The position numbers were made by a program, and so were the translations under genes. A stretch of 64,000 nucleotides of DNA, taken from contig JAHDOV010000004.1 of the NCBI GenBank assembly GCA_018434685.1, forward strand, positions 186,001-250,000, given 5' to 3'. The notes below the pieces were generated by a model that was not told where the DNA came from, did not search any database, and saw nothing but the letters and a program-made list of their open reading frames with translations. This DNA comes from Deltaproteobacteria bacterium. GTDB lineage: Bacteria > Desulfobacterota > Desulfomonilia > UBA1062. The first letter of the stretch is position 1; each line of letters opens with the position of its first letter. This document shows positions 26,204-34,767 of this stretch, piece after piece.

Positions 26204-27274
26204 ATGAAAGAAGACCTTTTCCGGACACTGCAGAAACGGCTCGACACTTATTCTCTCGGGTTTCCCGCCACGAAGAGCGGGGTGGAGCTGGAGATCCTTT
26301 ACCGGCTCTTCAACGAGAAAGATGCTGTGCTTTTCCTTGAGCTGACACCAATCCTGGAGGTGCCCGAATCCATTGCGCACCGCCTGGGTAAAGGTGCCGC
26401 CGAGGTAGCGGAGCAGCTGGAAGACATGGCGTGCCGGGGGCTCCTCTTTCGCCTGAAGAAGGGCGATTCGGTCAAATACGGAGCCATTCCATTCATGCAC
26501 GGGCTGCTGGAATTCCAGGTCAAGAGGCTCGATAAAGGGCTGGTCGAGCTGTTCGAGCGCTACTATGACGAGGGATTCAATCAGGCCATAGCTTCCAGTG
26601 CGGAGGCCTTCCTGCGTACCATCCCGGTTGACGAGTCGCTCGATGTTTCGCAGCACGTCGCTGCCTATGAAGACGCGTGCGAGATGCTCCGGAAGGTAAA
26701 AACCATCGTGGTCACCGACTGCATCTGCAGGAAGGAAAAGGGCATGGTGGGCAAGGCCTGCGACAGGCCGGTAGAGGTCTGTTTCATGTTCGGCAGCATG
26801 GCGCAGTACTATCTCGACAATGACATGGGCCGCCAGGTGGACGCGGACGAGGCGATCAGGATACTGAAAGAGGCCCAGGATGCAGGGCTGGTTACCCAGC
26901 CGGCAACCTCGCAGAACCCCTCGGGCATGTGCAACTGCTGCGGAGACTGCTGCGGAATCCTCAATGCCGTCAAGAAACTGCCCAAACCGGCCGAATTGAT
27001 CTTCTCAAATCATTACGCGGTAATTCAGGGTGATGCCTGTACCGGCTGCGAAATCTGCCTGGGGCGCTGCCAGATGTGTGCGCTGCGGATGAACGATGAG
27101 GGGATCATAGAGGTCGACCTGGACCGGTGTATCGGATGCGGCCTGTGTGTCACCACGTGTCCTGCCGGGGCGGCGGGCCTCGCGAGGAAACCCGAAGGCA
27201 CATACCGCACGCCACCGGCCACCAGCGCCGAACAGATGCTGATCATGGCCGAGAAGAGGGGCATCCGGTTCTAA
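26204..27274 (+). CDS. Fe-S protein with N-terminal winged-helix-like region (paralogue A)
   Basis: A 356-residue protein of unknown function. Residues about 1-90 look like a winged helix (LEVPESIAHRLGKGAAEVAEQLEDM). The middle has CICRKEKGMVGKACDRPVEVC and then CNCCGDCCG (near 245). The C-terminus is a two-cluster ferredoxin: CTGCEICLGRCQMC and CIGCGLCVTTCPAGAAG. The paralogue at 27929-29014 keeps the same order. Nothing shows whether it binds DNA or is a redox subunit. CAGGGAG precedes the ATG. The 295-bp upstream gap holds no gene. Confidence 0.78.
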   Translation: MKEDLFRTLQKRLDTYSLGFPATKSGVELEILYRLFNEKDAVLFLELTPILEVPESIAHRLGKGAAEVAEQLEDMACRGLLFRLKKGDSVKYGAIPFMHGLLEFQVKRLDKGLVELFERYYDEGFNQAIASSAEAFLRTIPVDESLDVSQHVAAYEDACEMLRKVKTIVVTDCICRKEKGMVGKACDRPVEVCFMFGSMAQYYLDNDMGRQVDADEAIRILKEAQDAGLVTQPATSQNPSGMCNCCGDCCGILNAVKKLPKPAELIFSNHYAVIQGDACTGCEICLGRCQMCALRMNDEGIIEVDLDRCIGCGLCVTTCPAGAAGLARKPEGTYRTPPATSAEQMLIMAEKRGIRF

Positions 27275-27411
27275 CGGCGCGCAGTCCATGCATCGGGGCC
27301 TCCTGTCGATCCTGGTGCGTCCGAAGGGATCAAGTTGTGGGCGAGACAGCCGATAGGTTTTTCTGTAAGATGCCTTGGCATCAGAATTCAACAGGACATT
27401 GGAGAGCGCCT

Positions 27412-27834
27412 ATGAAAACTGCAGTAATGAGGACCCTGGTCAGCGCAAGTATCGCTTTGGGCATGGTGATTCTTCTTTGTGCATGCGCACCCGAGGGGAT
27501 TATACTGGAGAGACAGGGCTCATACAGCCCTGCACCCGCACCGAGAAATTCTCCGCCTCCCTGGGCACCTGCCCACGGGAAAAGGGCACAGCACTCCTAC
27601 CGGTATTATCCCTCGTCCATGGTCTATTATGACGAGCACCAGGCCGTGTATTTCCACTGCGATATGGGCACGTGGCGGGTATCAGTGGAGCTGCCGCGCT
27701 CTGTCAGCATCGACCTGAACGAGTACGTGACTCTGGAGATGGATACTGCGGAACCCTACCGGTACCATGAGCAGGTGATCGTGCAGTATCCTCCCGGCAA
27801 GGTCAAAAAGCAGAAGAACAAGAAGAAAGGCTAG
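27412..27834 (+). CDS. Small lipoprotein, unknown function
   Basis: A 140-residue protein. The signal peptide ends in a lipobox-like GMVILLCAC (about 13-25), followed by a Pro-rich stretch, a Tyr/His-rich patch (HSYRYYPSSMVYYDEHQA) and a Lys-rich tail (KVKKQKNKKKG). The start at 27412 is chosen because TTGGAGAG lies 6 bases upstream. Such YXXXXXVYYD segments occur in small periplasmic proteins of this group, but the function is unknown. It lies between two convergent paralogous Fe-S genes. Confidence 0.75.
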   Translation: MKTAVMRTLVSASIALGMVILLCACAPEGIILERQGSYSPAPAPRNSPPPWAPAHGKRAQHSYRYYPSSMVYYDEHQAVYFHCDMGTWRVSVELPRSVSIDLNEYVTLEMDTAEPYRYHEQVIVQYPPGKVKKQKNKKKG

Positions 27835-27928
27835 CCAAGAACGAACGCTTCTGTTGTTCCTCTCGCTTCGGGTGGGGCATGGTGACCCCCCGGACAGGGG
27901 AAGCGATGCCAAGGCCCTGGAGGGACAG

Positions 27929-29014
27929 TCATTTATAATGGCTGAAGTCCACTCCCCGCTGCCTGCCGCGCTCTTCGAACCATTCGTCCTCGGTTACCGG
28001 CGGAGGCGACAGCTCGCCCGGGGCCTTGTGAATCAGGCCGATGGCCTGCGCCGGGCAGGTGCTGATGCACAGGCCGCAGCCGATGCATTTTTCAGGGACG
28101 ATGTAGTAGGCATCGAGACCCTCCTCGATGGCGCCGACCTGGCAGCGCTCGTCGGCGCAGATCCCGCAGCCGGTACAGGTATCCGGATCGATCTCGGCAT
28201 AGTAGTGGGAGTTGATTACATCGGGTGCCGGTATGCCGAGCTCGTTGATCGACCGCAGGACCCCGCAGCAGCATTTGCAGCAGTTGCAGATGTAGATCTG
28301 CCCGTTCTGCACGTTGCCGGTCAGGTGTACGAGCCCGGCCTCCTCGGATTGTCTGAGCAGGTCATAGGCCTCTTCCCTGGTGAGCACTCGGCCGTGAGGG
28401 GAGTCATCGAATATCCCGGGCACCGGGGCAATGGCCAGGCACACCTGAACGGGCCGGTCACACGGCTTGCCGAGCAGTGCCCGTTCTTTCTTGCAGATGC
28501 AGTCATTCACCAGGAAGGACTGTCCCTGCTCGATGATCGAGGAAACCTTCTCGTACGGCAGGGCCTCCTGCTGCACCAGGATCTCCTCCTCGATCGGCAG
28601 CACCTGCATGAGCTGGGGTTTGTGGGCATAGAACTGTCGGGCATATTCGGGCCCGTACTCTTCGCACAATTGAGCGAGCTCCGCATCGATACGGTGGAGT
28701 TGAAACTCATAGATACCGAAGACCCAGGGCAGCATCTTGAAAAACCAGGTTTCACCGAGCTGGAGAGCAAAGAGCTGTCCTGCTTCCCCCATGGATTTGA
28801 GTTGGTCCTCGAGGCCCTCCAGTGATCGCCCGGTGCGCCCTGCCACCTGTGCGGGGGTTTCAAAGGTCAGCCGCATGTCGCAGAAGAGGTCTGCCTGCTC
28901 CGGGGAGAATATATTTTTCAGCAGCCTGATCTCAACGCCGCTTTCGGTGGAAGGAAATCCGTTCGGCAGCGTGTCGAGGACCTTTGCCAGCCGGTAGTAC
29001 ACATCGTCATTCAT
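27929..29014 (-). CDS. Fe-S protein with N-terminal winged-helix-like region (paralogue B)
   Basis: A 361-residue paralogue of the protein at 26204-27274. Shared landmarks: LPNGFPSTESGVEIRLLKNIF, LTFETPAQVAGRTGRSLEGL, CICKKERALLGKPCDRPVQV, CNCCKCCCGVL and two C-terminal clusters. The first is CTGCGICADERC (CX2CX2CX4C, one residue longer than in paralogue A); the second is a standard CIGCGLCISTCPAQAIG. The two genes are convergent with the small lipoprotein between them. Its function is unknown; an electron carrier or an Fe-S-sensing regulator both fit. GGGAGAAAAG precedes the ATG. Confidence 0.78.
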   Translation of the reverse strand: MNDDVYYRLAKVLDTLPNGFPSTESGVEIRLLKNIFSPEQADLFCDMRLTFETPAQVAGRTGRSLEGLEDQLKSMGEAGQLFALQLGETWFFKMLPWVFGIYEFQLHRIDAELAQLCEEYGPEYARQFYAHKPQLMQVLPIEEEILVQQEALPYEKVSSIIEQGQSFLVNDCICKKERALLGKPCDRPVQVCLAIAPVPGIFDDSPHGRVLTREEAYDLLRQSEEAGLVHLTGNVQNGQIYICNCCKCCCGVLRSINELGIPAPDVINSHYYAEIDPDTCTGCGICADERCQVGAIEEGLDAYYIVPEKCIGCGLCISTCPAQAIGLIHKAPGELSPPPVTEDEWFEERGRQRGVDFSHYK

Positions 29015-29092
29015 GGTCTTTTCTCCCTGTCACTGCACTCGTACTCATTGCACGGACACATCTAAATGGTGGATTTATTCATACTCTAAATA

Positions 29093-29204
29093 TATGAGTC
29101 AACCCCGGCAGGGCAACCACAATTGTACTCAATCCCTGAGGGGCTTCACCGCAGCCGTACTCGCGGCAAAAGGATATTGACTCATAGCCCTCAAGTGCTA
29201 TTTT
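29093..29204. promoter_or_regulatory. Divergent promoter region with two TTGACTCATA elements
   Basis: TTGACTCATA occurs at 29177-29186 (plus) and 29102-29093 (minus), an exact 10-bp inverted pair. Each contains TTGACT as a possible -35. On plus, TATTTT at 29199-29204 is a fair -10 (16-base spacer) for the CBM48 gene. On minus, AATAAA fits with 17 bases for the Fe-S gene. Several further TACTC words lie nearby. Confidence 0.4.
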
Positions 29205-29263
29205 AGAGGCTGACTGGTTTTGGTGGTGCCTGCGATGGCGGAAAGCAGGGTAAGGAGGAAAGG

Positions 29264-29572
29264 ATGAGTCTTAAAAAGCAATACCTGAAGAGCAAACCTG
29301 TCTGTAAGGTAACCTTTACTCTTCCACGACACATGACCGCAACAAGCGAGCGAGTGTTTCTCGTAGGTGAGTTCAACGGCTGGGATGTACACGCACAGCC
29401 CATGAAGCACCACAAGAACGGGGATTTCAATCTGAGTGTAAATCTCGAGACGGGTCATGAATATCAGTTCCGGTATCTCCTGGACGGCACGACCTGGCAG
29501 AACGACGAGGGTGCCGATAAATATGTCCGCTCGTCCTATGGGGACTGTGACAACTCGGTCGTTGTCGTCTGA
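29264..29572 (+). CDS. Stand-alone CBM48 (glycogen-binding/isoamylase N-terminal) protein
   Basis: A 102-residue protein consisting almost only of an early-set Ig-like CBM48 domain: VTFTLP, VFLVGEFNGWD, MKHHKNGDFNLSVNLETGHE, YQFRYLLDGTTWQNDEGAD. This is the domain found at the front of glycogen branching enzymes and in AMPK beta. It has no enzyme attached and no signal peptide, so it should be cytoplasmic. Similar small proteins are common in anaerobes, with unknown roles (glycogen binding or regulation). AAGGAGGAAAGG precedes the ATG. Confidence 0.85.
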   Translation: MSLKKQYLKSKPVCKVTFTLPRHMTATSERVFLVGEFNGWDVHAQPMKHHKNGDFNLSVNLETGHEYQFRYLLDGTTWQNDEGADKYVRSSYGDCDNSVVVV

Positions 29573-29586
29573 AGATTGTTGACGCC

Positions 29587-29614
29587 CCCGCACGGCGGGA
29601 GAATGGTTTTTTTT
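29587..29614 (+). terminator. Intrinsic terminator-like hairpin after the CBM48 gene
   Basis: CCCGC/GCGGG (5-bp GC stem, 3-base loop) is followed after 7 bases by eight T. It starts 14 bp after the stop codon. The gap between stem and T-run is longer than ideal. Confidence 0.45.
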
Positions 29615-29771
29615 GGCCATCGAGCGCGTAGACGGCATGATATAAAAGGAGGACACGTTTCCTGCACTACCTTGGCCCTACGTATGTATTTGCCGGGCAA
29701 GGGCAGTGATGCCTGAAGATGCGGGCTTCGGGCCCGATTCATGACATGATGCCGGTAAGAGAGGGGGGAAT

Positions 29772-31175
29772 ATGAGGTCGCCAGGGAACAAGCTTCTACG
29801 GGCTCTCGGGATACTCCTGGCTGCAGCGGGCGCACTGGGCTGGTTCGCCCTCACCTGCATAGCACCCATCGGGAGTGCCTATACGGCAAAACGCCTGTGT
29901 TCCGGGGTGTTCGTCTCCCACCGTGAGCCGTCCTCGATCTGGAACGAGGATCTGGGGAGGTATCACTATATCGATTCTGAAATCAACTATGTGGAGAAGG
30001 CGGTGACCGCTTCGGTGTTCGGCATGGCCAAGCGGACAGCTCTCTACCGGGAGGGACTCGGCTCCACGCTGGTGATCGGCACGACCCAGGCGCAGCTGCA
30101 GCTGCAGGCGGCAGGATATGCAAAGCCGCTGAGCGCAACCCGCGATGATCTCCCCTGGCCCGATGGCGATCTGCTGCCAACCTCAGGGTCTGCGGCTGTT
30201 GACATGGGCAGGCTCCTGCGGGTCATGGAAGCGGCGTTCTCGGAGACGGGTCCCGGAAGCCTTCGCAGGACGAGGGCTGTCGTGGTGGTGTATGACGGCA
30301 GCATCATTGCCGAGCGCTATGCCCCCGGCATCACTCAGGAAACCCCGCTGCTGGGCTGGTCCATGACCAAGAGCGCGATAAATGCCCTGGCGGGCATCCT
30401 CGTGAAGGAGGGAAAGCTCTCGCTGAAGGGTCCCTGCCCGGTACCCGAATGGAAAGGGCCCGGAGACCCCCGGGGGGCAATCACCGTGGACCACCTCCTG
30501 CACATGAGCAGCGGACTTAAGTTCACGGAGGATTACGAATATCCCCTCTCCGACGTGGTGGTGATGCTTTTCGCCAAGCCGGATGCAGCGGCCTATGCCG
30601 CAGAAAACCCCCTGGAAGCCGAACCGGACAGCGCCTGGCAGTATTCGAGCGGGACAACGAACATCATCTCGCGCATGATCCGGCATGCCTTGGCCACAAC
30701 GGATGCCGGGTACTTCGCGTTTCCCCGCCGGGTGCTGTTCGACAGGATCGGCATGACCACGGCGATCATCGAGCCCGATGCCTCCGGAACCTTTACCGGG
30801 TCGTCCTTCATGTATGCCTCGGCACGGGACTGGGCGCGCCTGGGGCTGCTCTATCTTGAGGACGGGGTGTGGAACGGCAGGAGGATCCTCCCTCAGGGGT
30901 GGGTGACCTACAGTACAACCCCGGCACCAAAGGCGCCCCAAGGGAAATACGGCGCCCACTTCTGGCTCAATGCCGGAACGAAAGGGAATACGAATGACCG
31001 GTGGATGCCCCGGGTACCGGCGGACATGTATTCCATGTGCGGCTTCGAGGGGCAGTTCGTGACCATCATACCATCGAAGAAGCTCGTCATCGTCCGTCTC
31101 GGGCTGAGCGAGCCTGAAGAGCTCTGGGATCATGAGGGATTCGTGGCTTCGATAATAGAGGCTCTGTCGCGCTGA
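29772..31175 (+). CDS. Class C beta-lactamase-fold serine hydrolase, exported or membrane-anchored
   Basis: A 467-residue protein with an N-terminal hydrophobic segment (about 8-32). The serine hydrolase fold has the nucleophile motif SMTK (LLGWSMTKSAINAL, near 198), the second motif YSSGTTN with Tyr, and a late HFWLNAGTKG segment in the place of the HxG/KTG triad. Relatives are 6-aminohexanoate-dimer hydrolase-like esterases or peptidases. Drug resistance should not be inferred. GAGGGGGGA precedes the ATG. It converges with the large regulator gene. Confidence 0.87.
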   Translation: MRSPGNKLLRALGILLAAAGALGWFALTCIAPIGSAYTAKRLCSGVFVSHREPSSIWNEDLGRYHYIDSEINYVEKAVTASVFGMAKRTALYREGLGSTLVIGTTQAQLQLQAAGYAKPLSATRDDLPWPDGDLLPTSGSAAVDMGRLLRVMEAAFSETGPGSLRRTRAVVVVYDGSIIAERYAPGITQETPLLGWSMTKSAINALAGILVKEGKLSLKGPCPVPEWKGPGDPRGAITVDHLLHMSSGLKFTEDYEYPLSDVVVMLFAKPDAAAYAAENPLEAEPDSAWQYSSGTTNIISRMIRHALATTDAGYFAFPRRVLFDRIGMTTAIIEPDASGTFTGSSFMYASARDWARLGLLYLEDGVWNGRRILPQGWVTYSTTPAPKAPQGKYGAHFWLNAGTKGNTNDRWMPRVPADMYSMCGFEGQFVTIIPSKKLVIVRLGLSEPEELWDHEGFVASIIEALSR

Positions 31176-31235
31176 GCGTCCGTATCCCGATTTACTTTTA
31201 CCGTGCAGGTCCGGGGACAACCCTACGGGTCATCT

Positions 31236-34200
31236 TCAAGGTTTTCTGGCTCTCTCGTAGATCTCCCGGGTCTTGTGAGAAGGCTCCACGCCGAGGATAG
31301 TTTCCAGCATTGTCCTGCACTGGAGGTAAGACTTCTCCACCCCGGAGGGCTGACCGAGCAGGTGGTAACAGGTCATGAGACTCTGATAAAGGCCCTCTTC
31401 GGTGGGGTCTGCCTCCGTACCTTTCAGGAACCAGGCGATTGCCTTTTCATAGTCCTGCTCTTCTTCCAGGTGACGGCCGAGTTTCAGGATGCCCTCGACA
31501 AAAAGATTCTGCAGCTGTCTGCGGGGAGTGATGATCCATGCATGGTCGGTTTCTTCCTGGAGGAAGTGTCCCCTGTAGAGAGACAAAGCCCTTTCATACA
31601 GATTGATCGTATCCTGCGGCTCACCGCTGACCCGGAGGCGACCGGCGTTTTCGAGCAGAGCAGTGAAGGCCCACGAATCGACCCAGCAGATGTCCTGGTT
31701 CAGGGACAGTCTCCCGTCCCGGTGCTCTAAGGCATCGCGGTTGTCCATCAGGGCGCGCAGGCGGTTCAGGGTCGTGGAGAAGGAACTGTGTGCAAGGTCT
31801 CCATCGGCCTCCGGCCAGAGGGTATCCGTAATCCTCCCGATGCTTACCCCCCTGCCTCCATGAGCTAGGAGCACTTTCAGGAGCTCAAACGGCTTCTTGT
31901 GGGCTTTGCCGGCAAAGATCATGGTCTCGTCGTCCTTGGCGATCTCGAACCCCCCAAGGGTGCTTATCTTCACCGGCCAGGGCCAGTCCTCGATCGAGTA
32001 CGCGAAATCACCCGGCACAACCCTGTGTATGCGAATGAGATTCCGCACGTAAGCCGCTTCGATCCCGGCCTGCTGTGCGTGAATCAGGATCTCCGACATC
32101 ATGGCAGGCTGCCACCACCAGATCATGTTGCGGAAATTATGTATTCGTCCGATGCCCATGGCCTCCTGAAGATAGCCTCTTGCCTCGCTGCTGAGGCCCT
32201 GCTTCAGGGCGAGGTGTGCCTTTGCGACAAGGCACATGAATTCCAGGATCACTGATCGGGTCAGGCGGCACAGAGTAAAAACCTCATCGAGCTCAGTTTC
32301 GGCCTCGTCGAATGAGCCTGTTTCGACGAGAATCTGTACCAGGGCATAACGGCAGATGATCAGGGGGAACAGGTAGCCGGTTTCCTCTGCAATGACAGAT
32401 GCTGTTCGTGCATGCTCGAGGGCACTGGCCGTGTCCTGGCCGAGGAGGCTGTAGAGGGCGAGACTCATATGATACAGGGCATGACCGTGATAACGACTTG
32501 AGTCAAGGCCAGCCCTGAGCCTTTGGAGAAAATCCCGGGCTTTGTTCGTGTTGCCGGTCATCAAAGCGGTAAAGATCCCGATGGTTAAAAACATGTGATC
32601 CCAGACCCGGATGCCGGTCTTTTCACCCATGTCGAGGGCCTCGGAGATCTCCTCCAGGACAGTGTGATCCGGGACATCGTTAAATATCCGTGCTGCAACA
32701 TCGAGCCATCTCGTGTGGAGCATGACAGCGGGAATCTTCAGATAGGTCTGCATCGCCTCGGTAGATTCTTCCTTGAGGATTCTTGCCCGGGCAAAGTTGC
32801 CGAGCCAGCAGTAGTAGGTGATGGCCCAGTCCCATGCCTCGATGCGGAGCCGTATGTCTCCATGCCGGCGGGCAAGGCAAAGTGCCCGTTCCACCCACAG
32901 GGTCATGTCCTGACGATCGGGCCTTCTGAACATGAGTGCGCACATCATGCTCACCGTTACCCGCGCCTCGATCTCGGGAGCAGGGAACGGCTGCGCGCTG
33001 CGGAGGTGATCCTCGAGCCATGCAATCCAGGGATCGAGCACGGTGAAATCGTGCCATTCATACAGCGTGCTCTCGATGATGCCGGACCACGAGAGCAGTG
33101 CGCCGGCCAAGTCGCCTTGTTTTTCGAATATCCCGAAGGCGTCCATGAAGGAAGTTCTCGCTTCTGCAGGGCAGGCATGCCGGCGGCTCATCCCCAGCCA
33201 GTAGGACATCCAGGGGGCGCGGTGCAACACCGCAACGGGAATCCTGCTGATCCAGTTCTCGAGAGTCCGGTTGCGGCCCTGCTCCATGAGGGAGCCGGCC
33301 TGCTGGTGGATGAGAGCGGTGAGGGCTGTGGTCAACCCGGCCTGGGCAAACAGGTCCACGGCATCCTCGATGTAACCGGCATCAGCCAGGAGATAGGCGG
33401 CCTTTTTGCGAAGGGAATCGATTTCGTCAGGAGCAAGGCATGCTTCTGCCCGTGAGAGCAGGAATTCACGGAACAGGGGGTGGTAGCGGTACACCCCCAG
33501 GGGAGATCCTGTTTTTTCAATGAACAGATGGGAGCGTTCCAGCTCTGCGAGCAGAGTCTTTGCCCGGACCTGTCCGGTAAGGGCCTGTGCCATAGGGGCC
33601 GTCATCCTGGGCAGGATGGCTGTCCTGATCAGAAAGTCTTGTGTCGACTCGTCGATTGTTGCGAAGAATTCGCCGGCAAAATAAGAGAAGATCTCTTCCG
33701 GGGTGGATAGCTCCGGCACCTCGGGCGAGTGGGCATGGTCGTGGATGCTCTTTGCCATGAGGACGATCCCTGCCGCCCATCCATGGGTCTTTGCATGGAT
33801 GCGTGCTGCGGTCTCCCGGGCGACGGGTCTTCCAACCCTGGTCCGGAGGATCTTTCCCGATTCTGAGACATTCAGGAGAAGATCCTGCCCGCCGATGATC
33901 CGCAGAGAGTTTTTGGCCAGCATGCCGGCAAAGGTCGGCGGCGGGTCCTTTCGGCTTAGAATGATGACATGGACATTACGGCCGAGACGGGAAAGGCCTT
34001 CTCTGAAGATCTCATGGAACGGCGATTCGGGCGGGAGTGCGTGATAGTCGTCGAACACGAGAAAATACGGGGCCTTGAACCGGGAGCACAGGTCTTCGAA
34101 GTAGCGCTTGGAAAAGGTGGAGGCACCGAGAAAATACTCGGCGGTAAACAGGGGAAGCGGGTGTTTCTTTGGCGGGGCCACGGATCTCGCCGCGAGTCCC

Positions 34201-34445
34201 AGGTAATAGAAAAAGGTGGAGAGGTCGCTGTCACCTTCGTCGAGCTGATACCAGATACACCCTGCGCGGCTGTCGTTGAGATAGCTCGCAGCCAGGGTCG
34301 TCTTTCCTGCCCCTGCCATTCCCGAGATCCAGGTGACCGTGTGGGTCCGACGCTGATCCAGGAGACGAAACAGGCGCCTTCTGGGTACGATCTCCGGAAG
34401 AACCGGGAAGGAGATCTTGTTAATGGCAGCATGTCTGCGGTTCAT
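31236..34445 (-). CDS. MalT-like AAA/TPR regulator with C-terminal SARP-type (winged helix plus BTAD) domain
   Basis: A 1069-residue regulator. The N-terminal NTPase has Walker A SGMAGAGKTT (near 42) and FLVFDDYH as Walker B, as in MalT/LuxR-STAND proteins. A long helical TPR-like middle follows (about 330-790). The C-terminus has a winged helix (STLGGFEIAKDDE, GRITDTLWPEADGD) and a BTAD region (LYRGHFLQEETDHAW onwards). MalT proteins end in a LuxR HTH, so this is the SARP-tailed variety. The ATG at 34445 has GGAGAGGGC just before it and follows a promoter at 34496-34468. An upstream ATG at 34478 would lie before the transcription start. STAND regulators bind a ligand and oligomerise; the inducer is unknown. 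Confidence 0.87.
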   Translation of the reverse strand: MNRRHAAINKISFPVLPEIVPRRRLFRLLDQRRTHTVTWISGMAGAGKTTLAASYLNDSRAGCIWYQLDEGDSDLSTFFYYLGLAARSVAPPKKHPLPLFTAEYFLGASTFSKRYFEDLCSRFKAPYFLVFDDYHALPPESPFHEIFREGLSRLGRNVHVIILSRKDPPPTFAGMLAKNSLRIIGGQDLLLNVSESGKILRTRVGRPVARETAARIHAKTHGWAAGIVLMAKSIHDHAHSPEVPELSTPEEIFSYFAGEFFATIDESTQDFLIRTAILPRMTAPMAQALTGQVRAKTLLAELERSHLFIEKTGSPLGVYRYHPLFREFLLSRAEACLAPDEIDSLRKKAAYLLADAGYIEDAVDLFAQAGLTTALTALIHQQAGSLMEQGRNRTLENWISRIPVAVLHRAPWMSYWLGMSRRHACPAEARTSFMDAFGIFEKQGDLAGALLSWSGIIESTLYEWHDFTVLDPWIAWLEDHLRSAQPFPAPEIEARVTVSMMCALMFRRPDRQDMTLWVERALCLARRHGDIRLRIEAWDWAITYYCWLGNFARARILKEESTEAMQTYLKIPAVMLHTRWLDVAARIFNDVPDHTVLEEISEALDMGEKTGIRVWDHMFLTIGIFTALMTGNTNKARDFLQRLRAGLDSSRYHGHALYHMSLALYSLLGQDTASALEHARTASVIAEETGYLFPLIICRYALVQILVETGSFDEAETELDEVFTLCRLTRSVILEFMCLVAKAHLALKQGLSSEARGYLQEAMGIGRIHNFRNMIWWWQPAMMSEILIHAQQAGIEAAYVRNLIRIHRVVPGDFAYSIEDWPWPVKISTLGGFEIAKDDETMIFAGKAHKKPFELLKVLLAHGGRGVSIGRITDTLWPEADGDLAHSSFSTTLNRLRALMDNRDALEHRDGRLSLNQDICWVDSWAFTALLENAGRLRVSGEPQDTINLYERALSLYRGHFLQEETDHAWIITPRRQLQNLFVEGILKLGRHLEEEQDYEKAIAWFLKGTEADPTEEGLYQSLMTCYHLLGQPSGVEKSYLQCRTMLETILGVEPSHKTREIYERARKP

Positions 34446-34467
34446 GCCCTCTCCGGATACTGATAAG

Positions 34468-34496
34468 AACATAGACATCTAGGCAAAACTTGTCAA
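34468..34496 (-). promoter_or_regulatory. Sigma-70 promoter of the SARP/MalT-like regulator gene
   Basis: TTGACA (34496-34491) and TATGTT (34473-34468) are separated by exactly 17 bases on the minus strand. The predicted start near 34461 leaves a 16-base leader that holds the ribosome site. Confidence 0.6.
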
Positions 34497-34500
34497 GTTT
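34486..34500. promoter_or_regulatory. Operator-like palindrome over the -35 box
   Basis: AAACTTG-A-CAAGTTT (minus strand) is a perfect 7-bp inverted repeat around a single base. The TTGACA -35 lies inside it. A protein bound here would block RNA polymerase, so autoregulation or repression of the regulator gene is plausible. Confidence 0.5.
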
Positions 34501-34640
34501 ATTGAGGAATTTACTCACCATACCATTGTGGCAGCCTTTCAGGAGACATGCAGACCCCCTGGAACGAACCGGAAATACTCAAAGAAAGACCAAGCTGTGA
34601 CCAATATGTGACCCGGGCTCTGGTAATGTGTATTTTTTAT

Positions 34641-34668
34641 TTGAAGGGAACCGGGTCGAGATTATACC
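34641..34668 (+). promoter_or_regulatory. Weak sigma-70-like promoter ahead of the subtilase gene
   Basis: TTGAAG (34641-34646) and TATACC (34663-34668) are spaced by 16 bases, each with four matches to consensus. The leader to the ATG at 34768 would be about 90 bases. Confidence 0.25.
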
Positions 34669-34767
34669 ACCATGAGCGGCACAGGGGAGAAGGTTTATGA
34701 GTAGGGCGCTTCCGGCCAGGAAGGTGATGTCCGGAGGATGTTTTGTACTTGGAGAGGGGAGTGGATC

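Noticed and set aside
29772..31175. Antibiotic resistance beta-lactamase
   Set aside because: The fold is class C beta-lactamase-like, but many esterases and peptidases share SxxK and Tyr motifs. The sequence does not look like an AmpC enzyme, and the setting is not that of a resistance gene.
32595..33455. 286-codon plus-strand frame inside the SARP/MalT-like regulator
   Set aside because: It is antisense to the TPR-like region of a clear regulator, with the same shadow composition.
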